DNA from: Hyposmocoma kahamanoa
Taxonomy: Eukaryota > Arthropoda > Insecta > Lepidoptera > Cosmopterigidae
DNA: 64,000 nucleotides
NCBI RefSeq assembly: GCF_003589595.1
Contig: NW_020654810.1
Location: forward strand, 23,837,811-23,901,810
Reading direction: 5' to 3'
The position numbers and the translations under genes were made by a program. The first letter of the stretch is position 1, and each line of letters opens with the position of its first letter. Positions 55,590-64,000 of the stretch are shown here, one piece after another. The notes below the pieces were generated by a model. The model saw nothing but the letters and a program-made list of their open reading frames with translations, searched no databases and was not told the origin of the DNA.

Positions 55590-55775
55590 GCTCCTTCTGA
55601 AGGAGTTCATTCCAGAAAGGAATGCCACCAAATCCGTTTCTGTCTCCAAGCAATAATGTGAGCATGACTGCATTCCGGTTTTGAAGGGTAAGGGTGCTGG
55701 CAAAACAGGAGATCTTTACCTCACATCTTCGTAATTTAAAGCTTTATGTGGCATTGCAACTGTTTCTTTTACTCT
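55590..55775 (-). mobile_element. S1 repeat, minus copy
   Basis: The minus-strand reading has AAAGCTTTAAATTACGAAGA, CCAGCACCCTTACCCTTCA, AAACCGGAATGCAGTCATGC and TGCTTGGAGACAGAAACGG. Confidence 0.6.
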
Positions 55776-55992
55776 TCATTTAGTTTGACATGTCAGCAAC
55801 ATTAGAAAAAACAATACCTCAAGAAAACACTGACTAAAATCCCGACACAGATAAATCAAAATGCTACACCAAACATGTATACAATATCTTCGCGGCACTA
55901 CATGTTGGTTATGGGCATCGTTGCCAGATGTTTGGATAAAGCCGAACGTAGTGCTTTTTGAACGCGTGAGTGTCCAAATTAGACAGAGTCCG

Positions 55993-56272
55993 GCTTTTTT
56001 TACGATATCAAGTGACGAAATGAATTAGTCAAGCGCCTGGTGATAAGTTAATAACAATTGTAGTGCAGGGCTTTAAATCGCAAAGATCTAAAAGGCCACT
56101 GCGCCCGATACCTGAGAAGTTGACAAGTCTCAAGTAACTCTATTTCACCAGCATCTTTACCCTTTAAAACCGGAACGCACTAATACACACATTACTGCTT
56201 GGCGGTAGATATATGTAAGGTGGCAGTAATTCCCTGGACGAACTTTTTCACAAGGAGTTATACTGCTACTTG
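55993..56272 (+). mobile_element. S1 repeat, nearly full-length
   Basis: Collinear with 11330-11626 from TTTTTTACGATATCAAGTGA through GGGCTTTAAATCGCAAAGAT, CATCTTTACCCTTTAAAACC, ATTACTGCTTGGCGGTAGAT to TTCACAAGGAGTTATACTGC. Confidence 0.72.
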
Positions 56273-56357
56273 CTTTTAAGGTTTATTAGACTTATTAGTG
56301 TTATTTCATTAGAATTTAAGAAAATTTGTGTTAATATAGGTGTCCGACTTTTTTACT

Positions 56358-56816
56358 CGTCGAGTATATAACCAGAAATAGAGACGAAATTTCATTTAAT
56401 TTGTTTGGTTTGAAAACTATTCTGCCATATCATTACGATGACAATTGCGCTCGGATTGGCCAGACCAATTCGAAACAATTGACGGGTATCGTCATTTGTT
56501 TTACTTCAAAACGACCAGCTTAACTTGAGCTTTGCTATAATGGACGAAAATTGAAAAATTACATAATTAATATTTAATTACCGATGAAATGTGATTCCGT
56601 TTGTTTTGTAATTAGATGTTTTACTGTTTTGCCCACACCACCGAATAGTACAGCACGCCATTGTTAGAGATATTATCTTTATTACAATAAATACAGAATA
56701 TTTTTTGGAATATACGTAGACGTACACACAGGTCAGTAGTTGGCCTGTCTGTTCAGTGCAAACGAGAGTGGAGAGAGAATGTATGGCCCTTATTCCGTCT
56801 GTATTTCTTTCTAATG
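56358..56816 (-). mobile_element. P-type MITE with intact THAP first exon, copy d
   Basis: The left end CGTCGAGTATATAACCAGAA is good; the right end is decayed (CCGTCTGTATTTCTTTCTAA). On the minus strand the 27-codon THAP exon runs 56661 to 56581 without stops, with C4 and C9, and ends at the splice-donor-like CG|GTAAT. No clean duplication because of the damaged right end. Confidence 0.7.
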
Positions 56817-56879
56817 TCTACTTAAATTGGCTTGTTTGTCCGTTTTTTGGGAATCTAGACCTGCCTACTCTAGTTACGG

Positions 56880-56950
56880 GTAAGCGTGTTTCTTACCATC
56901 AAGTACATAAACGACTTCTTCGTCCCATAACTTGACAATTATAAAAAAAC
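56880..56950 (-). mobile_element. S1 repeat, left-end fragment
   Basis: On the minus strand, ATAATTGTCAAGTTATGGGA then CGAAGAAGTCG and GATGGTAAGAAACACGC, the beginning of S1. Confidence 0.5.
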
Positions 56951-58437
56951 CAGGACGTTTAGTATTATGTTTCGCTACTTTTGAAAATGTGGTACCTACA
57001 TATGTTGTTCGAGACCCCGATATCGAACAATGATGAATTAAACCATACGTATGGTGTTACAATCTGGGTAATACTTGACGAGTAATATCGGATGTTACTT
57101 GAGCAAAAAATATGAACTTCAAAACAGTCGAAAAAATATTACAAACATTGTTCGTGATCAAAGATTGGCAGTGCGTTAAAACCGACCAGAAACGGCGAAT
57201 ACCGAATTTGATATAATTCACTCTTACTACAAATTACAATGTAAAAAATCTTTTTTATAACGAAAAAGAAGCAATATCACATAATGCCCACTTTGCAATA
57301 ATATGGATTCTCACTACTAGGGATGCACATCACGATACAATTTTGATGAAAATCGATTCAAGGGCATACTATCCAACAATTTCATTTTTTTGTAACGATA
57401 ATTACAATGCGATTTCCAAGAAATGCAAATCGAAACGTCTAGTCAGAAAGCAATAAACATTTTGTGATAATATCATTCAATTTGAACAAAACTCGATTTA
57501 CAAGAAATATTTAATGGTAAATAGTTTATGTTCTCGATTTTGGGCGTAAAAGGGTTTTAACCCGATTTAAACCAGGGCCTTGCCCATCTCTGTTCGTGCC
57601 ATGTTTGAATCCAATTTTTCCCGCACACCCTGAGGGACAGATTATATAGCAGGTATCCTGTAACGCGATTTCATGATAAGATTGAATTACGTATCGCGCC
57701 CAATCAACTTTCAGCACCAATAACAGACACATCGTAAAAGCGCCAGAGGGCGCAAATTTATAACGCTTTGCACGTTTTTAAGCAAAACACAGCTATATTT
57801 AAAGAGCTATAAAGTTTAAAAGAGCACAGACGTGCCGGCTCGTACACTACGAAATAAAATATAAGAATTATATTTCTACATACATCGCTGGAGAGGTTTA
57901 CGAGCCACAACCTGCCATGAGAAAAGTTAGGGCTTGGAAACACAAGTGGATTATCATGGACTTTGGATAGTCATTGAACCTCAAGATTTTGAAGACCTCG
58001 TTAGTCTAGCCAAGCGTTCGAAGTTTTCTTGGTAGGTATTATCAAATTTGATTTCTTTACACAGGTGGTCATGATATAGATCATTTTCTAGTTGAGACAG
58101 TTTTCTAGTGAGACCAGGTGAGTGGAGTCATAGTCCTCTACTTAGACAACGGTTGACGGTAATTAAGCTTATCAGTTGGGAGATCAAATTTGATGCGAGA
58201 AAGCCAATCTTCTCGGTTCTTCAGCTAACTGGACCAAAAATCAAACTCTCGTAATCAAAATGATCGTTAGTGTCTCAAAATTTACTAAGGTAATTAACTG
58301 CCTATGCATAATTAGAGTAATAATTGTTATAACTTTACTTATGGGTTTAAAGATTTTAATAATTTGAACTCTACTCCGTCAATTTATATTTGAAAATGTA
58401 ATAGTGGCTGTAGAGGTCGTAGTAAAATAATTCGGCC
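56951..58437. other. Unassigned
   Basis: A possible old inverted-repeat element lies between 57319 (TAGGGATGCACATC) and 57591 (CCTTGCCCATCTCTG), but no duplication supports it. The minus frames at 57526 and 57758 have no motif. Confidence 0.3.
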
Positions 58438-58612
58438 AAGGAAGTTATGCCACCTTACCTATTTCTGCCTGTGTTTGTAATTGTGAGCATTAATGTGAGG
58501 CGGTTTTGAAGGGTACCACTCAGATCTTTGTAATTGAAAGCTCTCAGTGGTACTGCAACTGTTATGGATAGGCATGTCGCTTACCATCAGGCGCACGACT
58601 TGTCTTTTTTGT
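58438..58612 (-). mobile_element. S1 repeat, minus copy
   Basis: The minus-strand reading has ACAAGTCGTGCGCCTGATGG, TAAGCGACATGCC, ACAGTTGCAGTACCACTGAG, CAATTACAAAGATCTGAGTG and AATAGGTAAGGTGGCATAAC. Confidence 0.66.
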
Positions 58613-58629
58613 TATTCATTATTACACAT

Positions 58630-58990
58630 GCGCTGGCTCCGCAGCTGAGTTGGCGGAAAGAGTAAAAAGTAATAAGTACCAGGACCTCGGGTCCGACTAT
58701 CTATGTATTTACAGCCTTTGGAGTCGAAACAATTTGCCCGTGGAGTCTCGGTGCCCTTCACGTGAACACAATTTCCAAAAAAATAATAGACTGTCTTGGA
58801 ATTACAAGGGCTACCTTGCCCAACGCATTAGCGTAGCAATGCAAGGGGGTCCGCCGCCAGCATCTTGGGCACCTTGCCGCGGGGACCCAATTATATTAAT
58901 ATAATTTAATCCTAGTTTTACTTTTTAGTATTTAAGTTTTTATTGTACCTTACCTGTATATTATGAAAATAAAATTATCGAAAACTTTTT
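58630..58990 (+). repeat. Possible retroposon 3' end
   Basis: GC-rich 58850-58890 (GGGTCCGCCGCCAGCATCTT, TTGCCGCGGGGACCC) is followed by AT-rich DNA ending TGAAAATAAAATTATCGAAAA. It looks like the 3' end of a processed or LINE transcript, but the class is unknown. The 84-codon frame at 58650 has no motif. Confidence 0.3.
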
Positions 58991-59834
58991 ACCGATATAC
59001 CTCGTCTCTAACAAATGTAGTGTAATGAAGTAACCTTTGAACGTTGTCGTAAAAAAAATTAAGTAATTTATTTTAAAAAAATGCTCCTTTCATTTTATTT
59101 TTACCTTAATTTTAATGTATTTACTTAAGTAAAAGCAAAACATATTCATTTAAAAGCGACGCTTGTAAAAATGGTTTACGAAATATGTAAATTAGTACAC
59201 GTCGTTACAAGGTTATATTTTGTAGATTTTTTATGAAATGTCACAGGGATCATACTAGGTAATTTTTATTATAGTTTAGCACAATAGGTTTTACCAAATT
59301 CACAGTTCTTTCATCTGGGAGTTCGTCGCAGATAATTTTTAAAAGTACCTCAAAATTATACCATCATAATTCCCTTTTATATAACAATCGTATCCCATAA
59401 TTCTTGTCCATAAAATTCAAACTTCAAAGGCAGTGAGCCGTGAGGGCCGACGATAATATCTTCGATATGTAGGCTGGCCCTGATCCTCGCTCAGTCATTG
59501 TCACAATGAGGGATTGCACTCATTTGCCCCGGACACTTTGAAGGGAATCCACCTCAGCTCTATGAGTGTACCAGATTTTAGGAATTGTCCAGGAAATCAA
59601 TGGTTTGTCGAAGTGTAATGATCCTACCGAAGAAATAATTTTTGCACACAAAAGCCTCATAATTTGTAACAATTCGATTGTATTTGTCTGTCGTAAAAAA
59701 AGAAAGAATCCTGGATTCTAGAAAGAGAAAAGTTTCACATAAATATATGAAATTACAACGGCGATAGTTGTAACAAAATGGTATCCAACTTTGAATACTA
59801 AATATGGTTTTCGTAGAGTTTCGAGTTTGTTTTT
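58991..59834. other. No recognisable feature
   Basis: AT-rich. 59450-59530 is slightly GC-richer, unassigned. Confidence 0.4.
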
Positions 59835-60117
59835 AACTGACTCAAAAAAAAGGAGTAAGTTCTCTATTCGTTTTTATTTTCTTTTACTCGAATACTCCGA
59901 CATTTATGACCCGATTTCGATGACTTTTTTTATTCAAAGTTATAGTGGCCCGATTCAAATTTAAACATAATATTCCACACCTGAGGGTGGTAAATTAGGA
60001 TCTGAATCCGGTTTATTGGGTTTCAACTACTTTCCGTTAACCGATTTCAATAAAACTTGACAAATAGATGTAATGACAGCGAAAGCGAATAAGCAAGCAC
60101 TTCTGAGATCGGTTTTT
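59835..60117 (+). mobile_element. R2 repeat, TIR element, copy 3
   Basis: Starts AACTGACTCAAAAAAAAGGA, contains CACCTGAGGGTGG and ACTTGACAAATAGATGTAAT, and ends CTGAGATCGGTTTTTT. It has a GCGAAAGCGAATAAGC insertion before the right end. Confidence 0.52.
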
Positions 60118-60369
60118 TAAACTTCAAAATGTTTCCTTTTTGTGTTTTTAATAGACATACTTCATAAACGCAGTGTATGTATGTATGGATTTACAAAAAT
60201 TGACAATTCAAATGAACCTTTGCCCTGCAGTTGGACGAACAATGGACTGCTGATGATTTAAATGAAACAAGTTCGGTTATTTATTGCGTGACCAACATTT
60301 AGTCGATAATCGATAGAATATTTATCGATTGCAATGAGTAGCTGCTTGCAAGCGGGCTACAATTTTGTG

Positions 60370-60853
60370 CGTCGAGTATATAACCAGAAATAGAGACGAA
60401 ATATCATTTAATTTGTTTGAAAACTATTCTGCCAAATCATTACGGTGACAACTGCGCTCCGATTGGCCAGCCCGAATTCGAAACAATTGACGAGTGTCGT
60501 CAATTGATTCACTTCAAATCGACCAGTTTAAGCTTAGCTTTGCTATAATGGACGAAAATTGAAAATTGTTTTGTAATTAGATATTTTGTTGTTTTTCCCA
60601 CACTACCAAATGGAACAGCACCCCATAGTTAGATATATTATCTTTATTATAAATAAATACAGAATATTATTGGAATATACGGACCTGTACATACAAGTAA
60701 GTTGCTGGAGTTAGCTGGCGCTGTACTGTTTCAGCTTTCTAATTTGTGATTTCAGCGCAATTAAAAGTGATATAAGGTCGTATTGCCTAATGAGTTGCCA
60801 GTGATTGATGTCCATTAATTATTCCGTCTCTATTTCTGATTATGTACTCGATG
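60370..60853 (-). mobile_element. P-type MITE, copy e, THAP exon broken
   Basis: A 484-bp element with good inverted ends. The flanking 8-mers ATTTTGTG (60362) and CTTTTGTG (60854) agree in 7 of 8. On the minus strand the THAP exon starts at 60626 and keeps C4, but has TAG at codon 8. Its last codons and the donor are deleted. Confidence 0.75.
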
Positions 60854-61340
60854 CTTTTGTGCAATTAATTGTCATTTTACTCCATCGTCAAAAAGGATTC
60901 GTTAAATTGTTTATTACGAATACCATTACCAGGTTTTAAGGTATTAGACAAATTTTCGACATTTCTCTCCCACATTCGCCTGCGTGAAACTGTAACGCTA
61001 AAGTTTTCAGTAAATCAGACGTAATCCTGATGCACAGAGATCGTCTATTTTATGGAAAGGGAAAGCGATTTTGAATAGTTACAAGGACCCATTTATCCGA
61101 TTTTGCTTTGGTAATTCTGTGTAACAGGGTCAGGGATTTGTTAGGATCAACATGAGACTGCTTGCATATTGATATATTTGTCATGATTTGTTTAATCATA
61201 ATGTTGAATCATAATAATAAGTTCTTTAATTGATATGTCCTTAAGTAACTAATTCTATATTTATTTCATTGGTAAGGAAATTAAACTTTAAATTGATTAA
61301 ACTCTACTGCTGATGTGTAGGTCGCTTTTTGTAAATAATG

Positions 61341-61565
61341 TTTTACCTATTTCTGCAGTAATGTGAGCATTACTGCGTTCCGGTTTGCAAGGGTAAAGGT
61401 GCTGGCGAAATTACAGGCACATGGGACTTGTCAACTTATGTCTCAGGGTGATGGGCGCAGTTGGAGCGCCCCTCATATCTTTGCGATTTAAAGCTCTAAG
61501 GGGCACTGCAACTGTTAGGAACAGGCGTGTCGCTTACCACCAGGAGCACGATTTCGTTCGTCCAA
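61341..61565 (-). mobile_element. S1 repeat, well-preserved minus copy
   Basis: The minus-strand reading contains GGTGGTAAGCGACACGCCTG, AACAGTTGCAGTGCCCCTTA, GAGCTTTAAATCGCAAAGAT, CATCACCCTGAGACATAAGT, GTGCCTGTAATTTCGCCAGC and GAACGCAGTAATGCTCACAT. Confidence 0.72.
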
Positions 61566-62007
61566 AAAAAAATTAATTCAATTTAATTTAAGGCAAACGC
61601 GGTTATTGTTAATTTTGTAACATAATTATTTTATTATTTACCTTTCCACAGAGCTTTAACAAGATTGTGTGTGATGATAATGGGTTAAGCAATCAGATCA
61701 ATATTAAACAAGGTGTAACCCTATTTGGAATAACGCTTCAATAGATGTTAGTTAAATAAGTGAGTATAAGCGCTTATATGTTAAACTCGGTTGTAATTTT
61801 GCATTATAAATCGTTTTTCTCAAGTCACAAACTGTGCCGGTAAATTTGCATAGGTACCCTAAACTTTTCTGTCGAATTATACTTACATTTATTCCGAATT
61901 ATGACCACCTATCGCTTGGTAGATAGAAAATATTTAGAGACTTTTGAGATGTGGTTTGAGAGGCGGATGGGGAGAATTGGATACACATAATAATCAATAA
62001 TAATAGT
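61566..62007. other. No recognisable feature
   Basis: AT-rich. Nothing identified. Confidence 0.4.
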
Positions 62008-62080
62008 TTTTTTATGGTATTATGTGACGAAACAAGTCGTGCACCTGGCGGTAAGTGACACGCCTGTCCATAGTAGTTTA
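62008..62080 (+). mobile_element. S1 repeat, left-end fragment
   Basis: TTTTTTTATGGTATTATGTG, GACGAAACAAGTCGTGCACC, GGCGGTAAGTGACACGCCTG. Confidence 0.62.
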
Positions 62081-62590
62081 GTTAGTGAAATATTATTTGC
62101 AACGATTCGTCTTATCGCTTCATCTTTAGAGTAGAATAGGACAAAAGAGTGAGTCGCGTCGGTAACGCACGTGCCATCTGTATAGCGCAAACAACTAACT
62201 TAAGCACTTTTACGCATTGGCACTTAAACTTGATCATCTTTACGCGAAACTAACTTTGTTGAATTAGTAAGAAATGAGTCGGCAGTTGGTATTCTACGAA
62301 GTACACTTAACGATTACACTTTGTATACAAAACAAGCTCCCAGCAGTCTGATCTCTCTGTAACTTAGTATAAGTACATAATAGAGAGAATAGAGTCCGTA
62401 GACAGTGCCGTAGTGTTGTAAAATTGGATTTACTCATATTTTCACTTATTACCATAGTACAATATATAAATATAATCGTCAAAGCAATGTTACATACTAC
62501 AAGGCAATTTACTCGTAGGTTATTTATTATACTAGAAACCACATAGTTAAATTTAAAAAAAATCAAAGACAATTTCTGATAGAAGTACCT
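62081..62590. other. No recognisable feature
   Basis: The minus frame 62294-62593 (99 codons) runs into the MITE and has no family motif. Confidence 0.4.
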
Positions 62591-63099
62591 CATCGAGTAT
62601 ATAACCAGAAATAGAGACGAAATGTCATTTAATTTGTTTGAAAACTATTCTGCCATATCATTACCGTGACAACTGCGCTCCGATTGGCTAGCCCGAGTTC
62701 GAAACAATTGACGGGTGTCATCAATGGGTGTCGTCAACTGTTTCATTACAAGTCGACCAGTTAACTTGAGCTTTGCCATAACGAACGAAAATTGCAAAAT
62801 TACATATTTAATATTTAATTACCGATGAAATGTGATTCCGTTTGTTTTGTAATTAGATGTTTTACTGTTTTTCCTACACCACCGAATAGAACAGTACGGC
62901 ATTATTAGAGATAATATCTTTAATACAATCAATACAGAATATTTTTTGGAGTATAAGGAGACGAACACACAGGTCAGTAGTTGGCCTGTCTATATTTTAG
63001 TGCAAACGAGAGTTGATATTTATAAGAGCTATATCGTTAATGTGTTACCAGGAATATATTGCCCTTATTTCGTCTCTATTTCCGGTTGTATACTCTATG
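62591..63099 (-). mobile_element. P-type MITE with intact THAP first exon, copy f
   Basis: A 509-bp element with a perfect 8-bp target duplication AAGTACCT (62583-62590 and 63100-63107). This fixes the element borders at CATCGAG and CTCTATG. On the minus strand the THAP exon runs 62902 to 62822, 27 codons without stop, with C4 and C9 retained and the splice-donor-like CG|GTAAT. Best dated insertion of the family. Confidence 0.82.
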
Positions 63100-63107
63100 A
63101 AGTACCT

Positions 63108-63520
63108 ACAGTTAATACATTTTAGGATATAAGTGTCTTTATGTACCCAATGTAAATATTGATTTTTGATTTTGATTCTTTGTAAAAGCGAGGCTCTTTT
63201 GATCCTATAGTTTTATTTTACAGTTTTGTGGTACTATAAGTTCATAAAAATTGTCACTTTTCACATATTAAATAAAATAATAATAAACAATAAGAAAAAC
63301 CTACCTAGTAGTTAAAAAAGACCACATGAGTAAATAAGTAATTCAAAACTAGAATTCAGAAAACGTATTTCACGCACGCATTAATCGTACCGATGGACCA
63401 AGATCATTAAGTTCATGTACATTTTTAGTAAAAGAAGTGTTAATGGTTTTATTACCCTATTGTAATAGAAGATTAAGCCGTTCCAAGATATAACATTCAT
63501 CTGTGCAAATAACATTTAAC
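63108..63520. other. No recognisable feature
   Basis: AT-rich. Nothing identified. Confidence 0.4.
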
Positions 63521-63665
63521 TATACCACTGCTGTGCCCGCAACCTACACTAGACATAAGTTGACAAGTCACATGTTGTTTCACCAGCAACTTTGGCGGCA
63601 GAAATAGGTAAGGACGTGGCAGTATTTCCCAGGATGGACTCTTTCACAAGGAGCTCTACTATTAC
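63521..63665 (+). mobile_element. S1 repeat, right part
   Basis: GACATAAGTTGACAAGTCAC, TTTCACCAGCAACTTTGGCG, GGCAGAAATAGGTAAGGACG, ACTCTTTCACAAGGAGCTCT in S1 order, with the GCAGTAATG hairpin block deleted. Confidence 0.66.
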
Positions 63666-64000
63666 GATTTAAGAATAGTTCTAACAAGAGTAAAGGGAAG
63701 CAGAAACATTCTAAAAACCCATCTAATACGACATAAAGATTTCTTTAAAAACCTGATCAAAGGTTAAGTGGTAGGCATGTGTGGAACAGATACTCATCTT
63801 CCACACATGCACTCACGCGGTGGTCTAATTCGTATAGGGAACTTCAGATACATCAAATTGTCTGGCAGATGTGTACAGGTTTCCTCAAGAAGTTTTCTTT
63901 CACTGAAAAGCTCATGGTAAATTTAAAATTAAATTTCCCATATAAATTCCCAAAGAAAAAAATGTGAATGTTGAAAACTATGCCGAAGATCCCCCAAATA
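63666..64000. other. No recognisable feature
   Basis: The 62-codon frame at 63779-63967 has no motif and no splice evidence. Confidence 0.35.

Noticed and set aside
57319..57591. Possible hAT element with GGGATG...CATCTCTG ends
   Set aside because: The inverted match is short and the flanks show no 8-bp duplication.
1..64000. CRISPR arrays, prokaryotic operons, phage or plasmid genes
   Set aside because: No regularly spaced repeats, no ribosome-binding sites with long co-oriented frames, and eukaryotic exon and retroposon signals throughout.

Overview
The window is AT-rich animal nuclear DNA dominated by retrotransposon and DNA-transposon debris. Long non-coding stretches, introns with consensus GT/AG sites, tRNA-derived SINEs, RTE/CR1/Jockey-type LINE tails and short inverted-repeat elements indicate an insect. 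Several repeat types, such as the terminal motif AACCGACTTCAAAA, look lepidopteran (butterfly or moth), which is an inference from recall. There is no bacterial, plasmid or phage signature, no operon, no CRISPR array and no rRNA gene. Most open frames of 60-130 codons are chance frames.

Host coding sequence is sparse. Two exons on the minus strand, 21615-21819 and 14981-15153, join in phase 0 and encode the furin-site/N-terminal catalytic region of an ADAM family protein, probably ADAM22/23-like (mind-meld type). The intron between them is about 6.5 kb and full of transposons. Neither the earlier prodomain exons nor the exon with the HExxH region was found. A third candidate exon on the plus strand (42898-43048, 151 nt, good splice sites) belongs to an unidentified protein. 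A 132-codon open frame without ATG lies at 35576-35974.

Layout of repeats. (1) LINE remnants of at least six lineages are almost all 5'-truncated. They include an RTE copy with a 19-bp target duplication (28567-30399) that was later split by a second LINE (28803-30171). (2) A family of about 490-bp elements with 8-bp target duplications (at 940, 14079, 56358, 60370, 62591, and a fragment at 53316) still carries the first exon of a THAP-domain protein, so it is probably a non-autonomous P-type element. (3) A 286-292-bp hAT-like MITE family has three copies with three different perfect 8-bp duplications (21277, 37636, 49062). (4) A further hAT-like element lies at 45266. (5) There are foldback elements at 7447, 25577 and 48123. 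(6) A 607/613-bp inverted-repeat element is present twice in opposite orientation (17747 and 39487). (7) Two kinds of tRNA-derived retroposon are present, one of them a 340-bp unit with the tRNA-like part in its middle. (8) An abundant unclassified ~290-bp family, called S1 here, has about 19 copies or fragments. (9) A TIR family called R2 here has four copies.

Nested insertions give a relative order of events: P-type element into S1 (14079), SINE into S1 (31508), LINE into RTE (28803), and probably hAT element into a tRNA-containing repeat (45266). The most interesting items are the THAP-exon MITE family, the host ADAM exons with a MITE 44 bp from a splice donor, and the exactly reversible LINE-in-RTE insertion.
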